NCBI RefSeq assembly: GCF_914484835.1 | Contig: NZ_CAJZAR010000072.1 | Location: forward strand, 1 to 64,000 | Origin: Paraburkholderia tropica | GTDB taxonomy: Bacteria; Pseudomonadota; Gammaproteobacteria; Burkholderiales; Burkholderiaceae | DNA: 64,000 bases | Direction of reading: 5' to 3' | Shown: one piece after another, positions 1 to 8,507 of the stretch | Layout of the letters: each line of letters starts with the position of its first letter | Position numbering within the stretch: position 1 is the stretch's first letter | Program-made: the position numbers and the translations under genes | Notes under the pieces: model-generated | What the model was told of the DNA's origin: nothing | What the model saw: the letters and a program-made list of their open reading frames with translations, nothing else | Databases searched by the model: none

Positions 1-799
1 GCGCCTGCGCGGCGGCGTCGCCGCGCAGCAGCACGTTAAGACGCGGCGCGGCGCGCACGGCGAAAGCGAGCACGACGGCAAGCGCCGCGAAAGCGGGCCA
101 CGGCGCGGCCACGCCGTTGAGATCGCCGGTCAGCCAGAACAGCATGCCGCGCAGACGCGCATCGGGCGCGAGCGTCAGCAGCAAGGTGATCAGCGCGCCC
201 CACCCGGCCGCCGTGACGGCGCCCGTGAGCAGCAGACGCGGCGCGCTGTCCTGCGGCTCGCCGCGCCACAACTCGCGGCGCGCGAGACCGAGCACGAGCA
301 GGATCGACACGAACGCGCCCGCGCAGGCGCTCGCCTGCACGGCCCACGTCGCGAGGCCCGCGATCATCGCGCACAACGCGAACGCCGCCGCGCCGCCCGA
401 GACGCCGAGCACATACGGCTCCGCGAGCGGATTGCGCAGCAGCACCTGCAGCAGCGCGCCCGCGAGCGCGAGCAACGCACCGCACGCAAAGCCGCCGAGC
501 GCGCGCGGCACACGCAAGGTACGGACGATTTCGGTGGTCATGTCGCTCGCGCCGGTGAGTGGCGTCGACATCGACGTCGATGGCGCGAGCGCATGCAGCG
601 CCTGCGCGAACGTCACCGGCACGCTGCCGATCAGCAGCGACGCCGCGAACACCACGAGCGCCGCGAGCGCGAGCACGCACCAGATGACCGCCGCGCGACG
701 CGCGTTCATGCCGCGACGCGGCGGCGCGCCACGCACGCCAGGCGCGTTCGGCGAGCGCTCGCGCGCGTGGCGCGGTTCATCGGGACTGGCGGTTCGCAT
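1..799 (-). CDS. FecCD/BtuC-type ABC transporter permease, 3' end cut by the window
   Basis: Only the N-terminal part is present; the reading frame stays open through base 1. It encodes several hydrophobic segments and a stretch LRVPRALGGFACGALLALAG followed by LLRNPLAEPYVLG, which are hallmarks of FecCD permeases for iron-siderophore, heme or vitamin B12 uptake. Two starts are possible: ATG at 799 adds a polar arginine-rich leader, ATG at 709 starts directly at MNARRAAVIW before the first membrane helix. Its ATPase and binding protein would lie outside the window, so the substrate cannot be told from here; B12 is one possibility. I looked upstream for a cobalamin riboswitch and saw none. Confidence 0.8.
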   Translation of the reverse strand, partial: MRTASPDEPRHARERSPNAPGVRGAPPRRGMNARRAAVIWCVLALAALVVFAASLLIGSVPVTFAQALHALAPSTSMSTPLTGASDMTTEIVRTLRVPRALGGFACGALLALAGALLQVLLRNPLAEPYVLGVSGGAAAFALCAMIAGLATWAVQASACAGAFVSILLVLGLARRELWRGEPQDSAPRLLLTGAVTAAGWGALITLLLTLAPDARLRGMLFWLTGDLNGVAAPWPAFAALAVVLAFAVRAAPRLNVLLRGDAAAQA

Positions 800-951
800 C
801 CTGGGTTCGGCGTGGCTGGGGTAATGGCGCGCTTACGTGCGGTTCGTGCGGTCGGTGCAGTACGTCGCGGCGTGTCGCAAATTCGAGATGTCGAGATGTT
901 ATAACGCGCTGCGCATTTGGCTGCGGATTCTCGCATCGGCATCGCGAGGCC

Positions 952-1041
952 AGGCATCGCGATGCCTACGCGTCGGGATGCACAAACGGATGCACGTCGG
1001 ATGCAAATCGGACGTCCATCGGAAGCACTTCGGAAGCACTT
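952..1041. repeat. Short iterated repeats and palindrome in a gene-free gap
   Basis: The gap between the permease start and the next gene (about 800-1353) holds no convincing gene. Inside it lie a perfect 16-bp palindrome AGGCATCGCGATGCCT (952-967), two copies of CGGATGCA 11 bp apart (987-994, 998-1005) and two back-to-back copies of the 11-mer CGGAAGCACTT (1020-1030, 1031-1041). Short frames across it lack ribosome sites and plausible protein composition. Function unknown. Confidence 0.6.
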
Positions 1042-1323
1042 CGCGCCCTCATTCGCAATGCGCACTACACGCGCAAGCAAAATGCAGCCGGAAAAAGGCG
1101 CAAAAAAATGAGGAAGTGGCGTCGAGCGAACGTCAAGAAAGCGCGATTATTGCCGTAAACGTGGCGATCGAACGTGAGCGCGCTTCGGACTCTGCTCGGC
1201 AAAATATGTTCCCGCAGCGCCATGCGCAACACGTCAAAGTTCAAAAAACGCAAGATGCAGGCACGAAGCGGGGCTGTTACGTCTGGAAACGACGCAATTA
1301 TCGGAATACGCCGCAATCCGCGC

Positions 1324-1329
1324 TAGAAT
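1324..1329 (+). promoter_or_regulatory. Candidate -10 box for the zapB-like/zapA pair
   Basis: TAGAAT lies 24 bases before the first ATG of the pair. No convincing -35 box is visible at the usual spacing, so this is a weak prediction. Confidence 0.35.
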
Positions 1330-1353
1330 GCCTGTCTTTAGAGGACGCAGCAC

Positions 1354-1704
1354 ATGCTCAACGAACTCGAAACACTCTCACAAAACATCGGGCGGCTGAT
1401 CGAGATCAATCAGCGCCATCACGAAGCACGCGTGGCGCTCGAAGAGCAACTCGCACAACTTCAAGCGCAATGCGAAGCCACGCGCACGGAACTCGAGCAG
1501 GTGCGCGAGGAGCGCAACGCGCTGCAAGCCGAACGCGATGGTCTGTCGGCGAAGATCGACGACGCCCAGGTCCGCCTGAACGCGATCCTCGAAAAGCTGC
1601 CGCGCGCACGCGCCGGCGCCGACCGTGACAGTCAGCTCGATCTGCTCGAACCGCAGCAAAGCGCCGACGACGACAACGCCGCTCGCCACGGAGAAAATGC
1701 ATGA
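1354..1704 (+). CDS. Small coiled-coil protein upstream of ZapA (ZapB-like / TIGR02449-like)
   Basis: A 116-residue acidic protein. Residues 1-80 form an almost unbroken heptad-type coiled coil rich in Glu, Gln, Arg and Leu, followed by a polar tail. Its stop codon overlaps the ATG of zapA (ATGA), so the two are translationally coupled. Small coiled-coil proteins in this position next to zapA are a recurring arrangement in beta- and gammaproteobacteria and are thought to work at the division ring, as ZapB does. The cell-division role is inferred from shape and position, not from a catalytic motif. Confidence 0.75.
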   Translation: MLNELETLSQNIGRLIEINQRHHEARVALEEQLAQLQAQCEATRTELEQVREERNALQAERDGLSAKIDDAQVRLNAILEKLPRARAGADRDSQLDLLEPQQSADDDNAARHGENA

Positions 1705-2015
1705 CGACCAAACAGATCGAAGCGACCATTCTCGGCCAGAGCTATCGCCTCGCCTGTTCGCCTGAAACCGAAGCGGCGCTGCTCGAAGCGGTGGCGCGCG
1801 TCGACGCGGAAATGTCGAAGATCCGCAATCACAGCAACGTGCGCGGGCAAGACCGCATCGCCGTCATGGCGGCGCTTTCGCTCGCCTCGGAACTGCTGCG
1901 TTTGCAGACCAGCGTGCGTCACGGCGAAGCATTCCCTGCCGAGGAAATCCGTCGTACAATGCGCCAAATGAATGAACAGCTTGGCGCAGTGATCCAGCAA
2001 TATGGCGTGCAATAA
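1701..2015 (+). CDS. zapA: Cell division protein ZapA
   Basis: A 104-residue protein of the usual ZapA length. The N-terminal part (about residues 1-50) is the small alpha/beta head that contacts FtsZ; the C-terminal half is a long helix with coiled-coil character ending in MRQMNEQLGAVIQQYG. ZapA bundles FtsZ protofilaments at the Z ring. It overlaps the upstream coiled-coil gene by four bases, and 6S RNA follows downstream, a synteny seen widely in proteobacteria. Confidence 0.9.
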   Translation: MTTKQIEATILGQSYRLACSPETEAALLEAVARVDAEMSKIRNHSNVRGQDRIAVMAALSLASELLRLQTSVRHGEAFPAEEIRRTMRQMNEQLGAVIQQYGVQ

Positions 2016-2129
2016 AACCGCCGCTGAATAATGCGCTAGAATGGTCTTCATCGAAACGTAGGAAGTGAATACGTTTCTAAACAGGTTTAAGCAGCTGTGG
2101 TTGTCATCAACGGCAGTTGCAATCAGTTC

Positions 2130-2310
2130 AGCTTCCCTGCCTGGTTCGCCAAGGTCATATATTCCTTGAACCAATGCCATGTGCACGGTTGCGGAAATTT
2201 GTAGCACGGGTGTGCGCGTCACTTGTCTGATGTACCCGAAGTGCTGCTAACTGCGACCAATTCTGAACCTCAGGTTCAGGATGCCGGCCTAGCGGCTAAG
2301 GCGGGGACCT
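2130..2310 (+). ncRNA. ssrS: 6S RNA, regulator of sigma-70 RNA polymerase
   Basis: Lies directly downstream of zapA, its classic place. The ends pair as CCCTGCC (2135-2141) with GGCGGGG (2300-2306). The 3' half keeps recognisable 6S elements: AACTGCGAC (2249-2257), the hairpin CTGAACCTCAGGTTCAG (2263-2279) and the GC-rich block GCCGGCCTAGCGGC. The middle would form the large open bulge that mimics a melted promoter. About 180 nt is the normal size. Exact ends are estimated from pairing; a longer precursor starting after zapA is possible (a TAGAAT box lies at 2037-2042). No protein frame in this stretch is credible. Confidence 0.8.
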
Positions 2311-2316
2311 ATTCGA

Positions 2317-2350
2317 ACGGCATCGGACACGCGTCCGATGCCGTTTTCCT
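2317..2350 (+). terminator. Intrinsic terminator after 6S RNA
   Basis: Perfect 11-bp stem ACGGCATCGGA / TCCGATGCCGT with a six-base loop (CACGCG), then TTTCCTTTT. It ends the 6S transcript and contains an ATG (2338) that is in frame with the next gene but is not its start. Confidence 0.85.
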
Positions 2351-2397
2351 TTTGTCGTCCCCTTTCTCCCCTTCTCCTTCGAATCGATCTTCACGTC

Positions 2398-2856
2398 ATG
2401 CGCTACTGGCTGATGAAGTCCGAACCCGACGAAGCGAGCATCGACGATCTCGCCAACGCGCCGCAGCACTCGCTGCCCTGGACCGGCGTGCGCAACTATC
2501 AGGCGCGCAACTTCATGCGCGACACCATGCAGATCGGCGACGGCGTCCTCTTCTATCATTCGAGCTGTCCCGAACCGGGCATCGCGGGCCTCGCGCAAGT
2601 GTCGTCGACGGCCTATCCCGATCCCACGCAGTTCGATCCCAAGAGCCCTTACTACGACGCGAAATCCACGCAGGAAACGCCGCGCTGGATGCTCGTCGAC
2701 GTGGTGTTCAAGAAGAAGTGCGCGTTGATTGCGCTCGCCACGCTGCGCGAGCATGACGAACTCGCCGAGATGCGCGTGCTCGCCAAGGGCAATCGCCTTT
2801 CGATTACGCCGGTCACGCGCGCCGAGTGGGACTTCATCACGAAGCGGCTGATGTAG
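2398..2856 (+). CDS. EVE-domain protein
   Basis: A 152-residue protein starting MRYWLMKSEPDE and containing WTGVRNYQARNFMRD, features of the EVE (PUA-like) fold, which in studied members binds modified bases in DNA or RNA. The frame is open back to an ATG at 2338, but that ATG is inside the 6S RNA terminator, so the start at 2398 with the family N-terminus is preferred. Full length for the family. Substrate and biological role in this organism are unknown. Confidence 0.88.
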   Translation: MRYWLMKSEPDEASIDDLANAPQHSLPWTGVRNYQARNFMRDTMQIGDGVLFYHSSCPEPGIAGLAQVSSTAYPDPTQFDPKSPYYDAKSTQETPRWMLVDVVFKKKCALIALATLREHDELAEMRVLAKGNRLSITPVTRAEWDFITKRLM

Positions 2857-3142
2857 CCGCGATGTAGCCTGATTTCCAGCGCTCAATCTTCAAACTTTGC
2901 AAAACAGCCCGCGCGCGGGAACCCGCACGGGAACCCCACACGCGGCGCATCGCCTAACCAGCACGCCCGGCCGCATCACACAACCCGCCGCGGCCCCGTA
3001 CATGCAGCCGACACGCGCGCGCGAACTTCAGCACAATCATGCGCTCGTGCCGGGGCGCGTCTGCGCAGTGAACACACAGGCAGCCGCGCGATGTAGCGGG
3101 CAGCCGCGCGCCGCTGGCGCACTCGTTCTGCAAGGAGCCTCA

Positions 3143-3871
3143 ATGAAGAAAAGAACCGCCGTCACGCTCGCCGCTGCACTTTCCGCCGCCATTCCGCTCG
3201 CCCTGACGCTCGCGCCCAGCGCCGCATTCGCGCAGAGCGACGCGCGCTATCAGCCCTCGGGCGTGCTCTCGCTGTCGGCCCAGGCGAGCGCCGAGGTGCC
3301 GCAGGACGTCGTCACGATCACCCTGTTCTACGAGCAGGAAGCGAGCGATCCCGCGTCGCTGACCGCCACGCTCAATCAGCGCGCCGACTCGGCGCTGCAA
3401 AAGGCCAAGGGCGTCGCCGGCGTGACCGCGCGCTCGGGCCAGTTCTCGATCTATCCGTCCACCGACCGCGACGGCCGCATCTCCGCATGGCGCGGCCGCA
3501 CCGAGGTCGTGCTCGAATCGCGCAACTTCGCAGCGGCATCGAAACTCGCGGGCGATATTTCGTCGGTCATGCAGGTGGGCAACGTGGCGTTCTCGCTCTC
3601 GCCCGAAGCGCAGCGCGCCGCCGAGCAGAAGCTGTCGAGCGAGGCGATCGCGTCGTTCCGCGACCAGGCGTCCGCGAATGCGCGCGCGTTCGGCTACAGC
3701 GGCTACGCGATCCGCGACGTGAACGTGGGCCACTCTGGCGTGCCGCCGCGTCCGATGATGATGATGAGCGCGCGCGCCGCCAGCGCCGACGCGAAGATGG
3801 CGCCCATGCCGCTCGAAGGCGGTACGTCCACGGTGACGGTCAACGTCTCGGGCTCGGTGCAGATGAAGTAA
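3143..3871 (+). CDS. Exported SIMPL-domain protein (DUF541)
   Basis: A 242-residue protein with a clear Sec signal peptide (basic start MKKR, hydrophobic core, AFAQ cleavage region near residue 31). The mature part has the SIMPL pattern: early LSLSAQASAEVPQD, a central SGQFSIYPSTDRDG, and a terminal beta-rich stretch ending VTVNVSGSVQMK. It should be periplasmic or surface exposed. AGGAG sits 6 bases upstream of the ATG; the open frame further upstream lacks coding features. SIMPL proteins have no agreed biochemical function. A strong bidirectional terminator follows. Confidence 0.85.
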   Translation: MKKRTAVTLAAALSAAIPLALTLAPSAAFAQSDARYQPSGVLSLSAQASAEVPQDVVTITLFYEQEASDPASLTATLNQRADSALQKAKGVAGVTARSGQFSIYPSTDRDGRISAWRGRTEVVLESRNFAAASKLAGDISSVMQVGNVAFSLSPEAQRAAEQKLSSEAIASFRDQASANARAFGYSGYAIRDVNVGHSGVPPRPMMMMSARAASADAKMAPMPLEGGTSTVTVNVSGSVQMK

Positions 3872-3913
3872 GCGCGACGCGCTCGCACACGGGCACACGC
3901 TCGCGCGCAAAAC

Positions 3914-3945
3914 AAAAAAGCCACGGCAGACGCCGTGGCTTTTTT
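3914..3945. terminator. Bidirectional intrinsic terminator between SIMPL gene and lgt
   Basis: Eight-base stem GCCACGGC / GCCGTGGC with loop AGAC, flanked by six A on the left and six T on the right, so it can stop transcription from both converging genes. Confidence 0.9.
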
Positions 3946-3967
3946 CATGACACTTCAGCGTTTCGCT

Positions 3968-4882
3968 TCAGCTTTTCGCGGCAGCCGTCTGCTGCGTACC
4001 ATTCGTGCGTTTCGCGCGGCGATACGCCCAGATCATCAGCAGCACGCCCACGATGATCATCGGCAGCGAGAGCCACTGCCCCATCGACAGACCGAGCGCG
4101 AGCAGGCCGAGGAAGTCATCGGGTTCACGCGCGAATTCCACCGTGAAGCGCGCGAGGCCGTAGCCGATCAGGAACATCGCCGAAATCGCGCCCACGGGAC
4201 GCTGCTTGCGCGAGAACAGGATCAGCACGAAGAACAGCGCAATGCCTTCGAGCGCGATCTCGTACAGCTCGGACGGATGGCGCGGCAGCAGATGATATTG
4301 CGCGAACACTTCGCTCAGATGCCACTTCGCGGCCAGCGCCGGATGCGTTTGCAGCCAGGCGGCGTCGTCGTTCGCGGCGCCGGGGAACATCATCGCCCAC
4401 GGCGAATCCGGCGAGGTCACGCGGCCCCACAGTTCGCCGTTGATGAAGTTGCCCAGACGCCCGGCGGCGAGACCCGTCGGCACCATCGGCGCGACGAAGT
4501 CGGTGACCTGCAGCCACGTGCGCCCGCGCTGCCACGCGAACAGGACCATCGCGAAGGTCACGCCGAGGAAGCCGCCGTGGAAGGACATGCCGCCTTCCCA
4601 CACCTTGAAGATGTCGAGCGGATGCGCGAAGTACCAGCTCGCCTTGTAAAACAGCACGTAGCCGAGTCGCCCGCCGAGGATGGTGCCGAGCACGCCGTAG
4701 AACAGCATGTCGTCGATGTCCTTGGCGGTCCAGCCCTGCGCGGCCACGTAGGGCAGGCGCAGGCGCAGACGGCCGATCACGATCGCGAGAATGAAGCCGA
4801 CGAGATACATGAGGCCGTACCAGCGCACGGCGAGCGGCCCCAGATGGATGGCGACGGGGTCGAAATTCGGGTGGATGAGCAT
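3968..4882 (-). CDS. lgt: Phosphatidylglycerol--prolipoprotein diacylglyceryl transferase
   Basis: A 304-residue inner-membrane enzyme with about seven membrane helices. It transfers diacylglycerol from phosphatidylglycerol to the lipobox cysteine of prolipoproteins, the first step of lipoprotein maturation. The Lgt signature GRLGNFINGELWGR is present (about residues 143-156), along with WEGGMSFHGG and a downstream HPSELYE. The start at MLIHPNFDPVAIHLG is the family N-terminus. Essential in most Gram-negative bacteria. It converges on the SIMPL gene. Confidence 0.97.
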   Translation of the reverse strand: MLIHPNFDPVAIHLGPLAVRWYGLMYLVGFILAIVIGRLRLRLPYVAAQGWTAKDIDDMLFYGVLGTILGGRLGYVLFYKASWYFAHPLDIFKVWEGGMSFHGGFLGVTFAMVLFAWQRGRTWLQVTDFVAPMVPTGLAAGRLGNFINGELWGRVTSPDSPWAMMFPGAANDDAAWLQTHPALAAKWHLSEVFAQYHLLPRHPSELYEIALEGIALFFVLILFSRKQRPVGAISAMFLIGYGLARFTVEFAREPDDFLGLLALGLSMGQWLSLPMIIVGVLLMIWAYRRAKRTNGTQQTAAAKS

Positions 4883-5081
4883 CGTGAAGTGGATTCTTGT
4901 CGGCGGTGAGCTTGAAAGCGGGTTGCAAGATACGCCACGCGGGTTGCACGTTACGCGGCGCCGAGGGGTGACATTATCGCCGACGCCGGGGCGTGCGAGC
5001 CAAAATGCACATGTCGCGTTGACTCAGGATTTTAAGGGACAGGGATGAAGCCGCCGTGCACACGCCTCCGCGGCGCAGACT

Positions 5082-6065
5082 TCACGCGTCCCGCTTTGCG
5101 TTCACCGTCGCCGCATGCGCGCGCACGATCTCGATGAAGGCCGCCAGCACCGGGCTCACCTCCTCCGCGCGCCAGACGAGCCCCGTTTTAATCGTCGGCA
5201 CGGCCTGCGCGAGCGGCCGGTAGACCACGCCCGTGCGCCGCAGATGCCGCAGCGATTGCGGCACGAGCGCGACGCCCATGCCCGCCGAGACGAGGCTCAC
5301 GATCGTCTGCATCTGGATTGCCTCCTGACCCACGCGCGGCGCGAGCCCGGCCGCGCCGTAGCAGTCCATGATCGTGTCGTGGAATCCGGGGGCCAGATGA
5401 CGCGGAAACACGACGAGCGGCACATCGGCGAGATCGCGCAGGTTCACGGGCGTGGCGCACCAGCCGTCGTCGGCGTCCGGCTCAACATCCGCCACGGCTT
5501 CCGGGCCGCCGATCTGCGCCGAGAGCGCGGCAGGCATCGCGATCACCAGCGGCTCGCGCGCGACCGGCAGATACGCAAGCTGCGCCGCGTGGCGCGGCGG
5601 CACGGGCGCGATCACGAGGCCCGCGTCGATGCGCCCCGCCACCAGTTCGTCCACCTGCACGTCGCTGGTCGCCTCGGCCAGTTGCAGGCGCACACGCGGA
5701 TAACGCGCGCCGAAGTCGCGCAGCAAGAGCGGCAGCAGCCCGTAGTCGGCGGTCGAGACGAAGGCCAGCGCCAGCACGCCCGCCTCGCCGCGCGCGAGGC
5801 TCTGCGCGAGCGGCCGCAGCGCCTCCGCCGACGCCAGAAGGCGCCGCACCTCGGGCAGCAGGTCGGCGCCCACGGCCGTCAGTTCGACCGAGCGGCGCGT
5901 GCGCGCGAACAGTTCCACGCCCAGCGCGTCTTCGAGCGCGCGGATCGCCTGCGAGAGCGGCGGCTGCGTCATCGACAGACGCGCGGCGGCGCGGCCGAAA
6001 TGCTGCTCCTCGGCCACTGCCACGAAGTAGCGCAACTGGCGCAGATCGGGACTCGCGAGACTCAT
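5082..6065 (-). CDS. LysR-family transcriptional regulator next to ilvD
   Basis: A 327-residue regulator. The N-terminal winged helix-turn-helix covers about residues 7-66 (LRYFVAVAEEQHFGRAAARL, MTQPPLSQAIRALED); the rest is a LysR substrate-binding domain. It is divergent from ilvD with 130 bp between the two starts, the usual layout for a LysR regulator and its target. It therefore probably controls ilvD and itself. The co-inducer is unknown; a branched-chain amino acid precursor is only a guess. Confidence 0.88.
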   Translation of the reverse strand: MSLASPDLRQLRYFVAVAEEQHFGRAAARLSMTQPPLSQAIRALEDALGVELFARTRRSVELTAVGADLLPEVRRLLASAEALRPLAQSLARGEAGVLALAFVSTADYGLLPLLLRDFGARYPRVRLQLAEATSDVQVDELVAGRIDAGLVIAPVPPRHAAQLAYLPVAREPLVIAMPAALSAQIGGPEAVADVEPDADDGWCATPVNLRDLADVPLVVFPRHLAPGFHDTIMDCYGAAGLAPRVGQEAIQMQTIVSLVSAGMGVALVPQSLRHLRRTGVVYRPLAQAVPTIKTGLVWRAEEVSPVLAAFIEIVRAHAATVNAKRDA

Positions 6066-6077
6066 CGTGCGCGCTCC

Positions 6078-6100
6078 ATTGATATGTTTTTCGACTCAAT
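6078..6100. promoter_or_regulatory. Candidate LysR operator between lysR-type gene and ilvD
   Basis: ATTGA and TCAAT form an inverted repeat with 13 bp between the arms, in an AT-rich divergent intergenic region. TAATATATT at 6111-6119 could be the -10 region for ilvD. LysR regulators usually bind partly symmetrical AT-rich sites like this; the assignment is by position. Confidence 0.45.
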
Positions 6101-6195
6101 AAGCCACGAATAATATATTGGACATTGCGCTCGCGACACACCATCCTGACACGCACGTCCCCACAACAATCGCAATCGAGACACGGAGCGTCCCC

Positions 6196-7869
6196 ATGGC
6201 ATACAACCGTCGTTCGAAGCACATCACGCAAGGCGTCGCGCGCTCGCCGAACCGATCGATGTTTTACGCGCTCGGCTACGAGAAGGCCGACTTCGACAAG
6301 CCGATGATCGGCGTCGCCAACGGCCACTCGACCATCACGCCCTGCAACGCGGGCCTGCAACGGCTCGCCGACGCCGCCGTGGACGCGCTCAAGGGCGCCG
6401 ACGCCAACGCCCAGACCTTCGGCACGCCGACCATCTCCGACGGCATGTCGATGGGCACCGAAGGCATGAAGTACTCGCTCGTCTCGCGCGAAGTGATCGC
6501 CGACTGCATCGAGACCTGCGTGCAGGGCCAGTGGATGGACGGCGCGGTCGTGATCGGCGGCTGCGACAAGAACATGCCGGGCGGCATGATCGCGCTCGCA
6601 CGCATCAACGTGCCGGGCATCTACGTCTACGGCGGCACGATCCGGCCGGGCCACTGGAAGGGCAAGGACCTGACCATCGTCTCGGCGTTTGAGGCGGTCG
6701 GCGAGTTCACGGCGGGCCGCATGAGCGAGGAGGATTTCGAGGGCGTCGAGCAGAACGCGTGTCCGTCGACGGGCTCGTGCGGCGGCATGTACACGGCCAA
6801 CACGATGAGTTCGTCGTTCGAGGCGCTCGGCATGTCGCTGCTCTATTCGTCGACGATGGCGAACCCCGATCAGGAGAAGGTGGATTCGGCGGCGGAGTCG
6901 GCGCGCGTGCTCGTCGAAGCGGTGAAGAAGGATCTCAAGCCGCGCGACATCATCACGAAGGCGTCGATCGAAAACGCCGTGGCGCTGATCATGGCGACGG
7001 GCGGCTCGACCAATGCGGTGCTGCACTATCTGGCCATCGCGCACGCCGCCGAAATCGACTGGACCATCGACGACTTCGAGCGCATGCGCAAGAAGGTGCC
7101 GGTGATTTGCGACCTGAAGCCCTCGGGCCAGTACGTCGCCACCGATCTGCACGCGGCGGGCGGCATTCCGCAGGTGCTCAAGCTGCTGCTCGACGCGGGC
7201 CTGCTCAACGGCGACTGCATGACCATCACGGGCAAGACGATCGCCGAAGAACTCAAGGACGTGCCGTCGAAGCCGCGCGCCGACCAGAAGGTGATCTATC
7301 CGATCGACCAGGCGCTCTACAAGGAAGGCCACCTCGCGATTCTGAAGGGCAACCTCGCGACCGACGGCGCGGTCGCCAAGATCACGGGGCTGAAGAATCC
7401 GGTGATCACCGGCCCGGCGCGCGTGTTCGACGACGAGCAGAGCGCGATGGACGCGATCCTCGCCGACAAGATCCAGGCCGGTGACGTGGTCGTGCTGCGC
7501 TACCTCGGGCCGAAGGGCGGACCGGGCATGCCGGAGATGCTCGCGCCCACTTCGGCGATCATCGGCAAGGGGCTCGGCGAAACGGTCGGGCTCATCACCG
7601 ACGGGCGCTTTTCGGGCGGCACGTGGGGCATGGTGGTCGGGCACGTCGCGCCCGAGGCGTTCGAAGGCGGCACGATCGCGCTGGTGCAGGAAGGCGATTC
7701 GATCACCATCGACGCGCACAAGCTGCTGCTGCAGCTGAATATCGACGACGCCGAACTCGCGCGCCGCCGCGCCGCGTGGAAGCAGCCCGCGCCGCGTTAC
7801 ACGCGCGGCGTGCTCGCGAAGTTCGCGGCGCTCGCGCGGCCTGCCAACAAGGGCGCCGTCACGGGCTAG
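6196..7869 (+). CDS. ilvD: Dihydroxy-acid dehydratase
   Basis: A 557-residue cytoplasmic enzyme that dehydrates 2,3-dihydroxy-isovalerate and 2,3-dihydroxy-3-methylvalerate in valine, leucine and isoleucine synthesis. Iron-sulfur cysteines are at residues 50 (TPCNAG), 123 (GGCDKNMPGG) and 195 (STGSCGGMYT). The C-terminal signature FSGGTWGMVVGHVAPEA is intact. The frame is open upstream to 6118, but MAYNRRSKHITQGVARSPNR is the family start. It stands alone, followed by a strong terminator. Confidence 0.96.
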   Translation: MAYNRRSKHITQGVARSPNRSMFYALGYEKADFDKPMIGVANGHSTITPCNAGLQRLADAAVDALKGADANAQTFGTPTISDGMSMGTEGMKYSLVSREVIADCIETCVQGQWMDGAVVIGGCDKNMPGGMIALARINVPGIYVYGGTIRPGHWKGKDLTIVSAFEAVGEFTAGRMSEEDFEGVEQNACPSTGSCGGMYTANTMSSSFEALGMSLLYSSTMANPDQEKVDSAAESARVLVEAVKKDLKPRDIITKASIENAVALIMATGGSTNAVLHYLAIAHAAEIDWTIDDFERMRKKVPVICDLKPSGQYVATDLHAAGGIPQVLKLLLDAGLLNGDCMTITGKTIAEELKDVPSKPRADQKVIYPIDQALYKEGHLAILKGNLATDGAVAKITGLKNPVITGPARVFDDEQSAMDAILADKIQAGDVVVLRYLGPKGGPGMPEMLAPTSAIIGKGLGETVGLITDGRFSGGTWGMVVGHVAPEAFEGGTIALVQEGDSITIDAHKLLLQLNIDDAELARRRAAWKQPAPRYTRGVLAKFAALARPANKGAVTG

Positions 7870-7901
7870 GCACGCGGTCCCGGCACAGCGGCTGTGACAA
7901 C

Positions 7902-7936
7902 GCAAAGGGCGCACGGAAAATCCGCGCGCCCTTTGC
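7902..7936 (+). terminator. Intrinsic terminator of ilvD, overlapping a promoter for the next gene
   Basis: Stem GCAAAGGGCGC / GCGCCCTTTGC (7902-7912 with 7926-7936), then TCTTATAAT. The TATAAT at 7940-7945 is a perfect -10 sequence 40 bases before the cytochrome c start, so terminator and promoter appear to share this spot. No good -35 box is seen. Confidence 0.75.
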
Positions 7937-7984
7937 TCTTATAATGCGTCGACACAGCCGGCGCCTACGCTGGCGGAGACCAGC

Positions 7985-8338
7985 ATGAAACAGAAGTCGC
8001 AAGCGAAGAACAAGACAGCGACGCTCGCCGCCGCGCTCACGCTCACGTTCGGCCTCGCCGCGTCGGACGCGCAGGCGCAGAACGGCCCCGGCGGACTCGC
8101 CCTGGCCCAGCAGCAGAACTGCATGAGCTGCCATTCGGTCACGCGCACGTTCATGGGCCCCGCGCTGCGCGACGTGGCCGCGAAATACGCAGGCAAGCCC
8201 GACGCGCAGAACTATCTCGCGCACAAGATCGCGGAAGGCAGCAGCGGCGTCTGGGGGATGGTGCCCATGCCCGCCAACACGCAGTTGAGCCCCGGCCAGG
8301 CGGCGACGCTCGCGAGCTGGATTCTCACGCTGAAATAA
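7985..8338 (+). CDS. Small class I cytochrome c, periplasmic
   Basis: A 117-residue protein with a basic N-terminus and signal peptide ending near residue 32 (DAQAQN). Heme attachment motif CMSCH is at residues 46-50; Met95 in MVPMPANTQ is the likely sixth iron ligand. This is the cytochrome c551/c552 size class that shuttles electrons in the periplasm. No redox partner is encoded beside it, so its donor and acceptor are unknown. About 170 bp downstream is gene-free. Confidence 0.9.
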   Translation: MKQKSQAKNKTATLAAALTLTFGLAASDAQAQNGPGGLALAQQQNCMSCHSVTRTFMGPALRDVAAKYAGKPDAQNYLAHKIAEGSSGVWGMVPMPANTQLSPGQAATLASWILTLK

Positions 8339-8507
8339 CGAACGAGCACACGAAGAACAGCGCACGAAGAAACGCGTACAAAGCAACGCGCAAGACAGCA
8401 CGCGCAATCAAGACGCGTGCGGCGCGCGCACATCGTGACGCGCCGCAGCGAAAGCGATCAGCGAAGCAAGATCAGGAAGCGTGCAGACGCGCTGCACATC
8501 ACCCCGC

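Noticed and set aside
1065..1316. 83-residue minus-strand frame as a small gene
   Set aside because: No ribosome site, no recognisable family features, and it crosses the direct-repeat region's edge.
800..1353. Cobalamin riboswitch upstream of the FecCD-type permease
   Set aside because: None of the conserved B12-box sequences are found on the minus strand in this gap.
2338..2397. Earlier ATG start for the EVE-domain protein
   Set aside because: It lies within the 6S RNA terminator stem, and the family N-terminus begins at 2398.
5482..7914. An 810-residue minus-strand frame across ilvD
   Set aside because: It is the antisense shadow of ilvD, whose iron-sulfur motifs are intact on the plus strand; the Arg/His-rich composition is typical of shadows in high-GC DNA.
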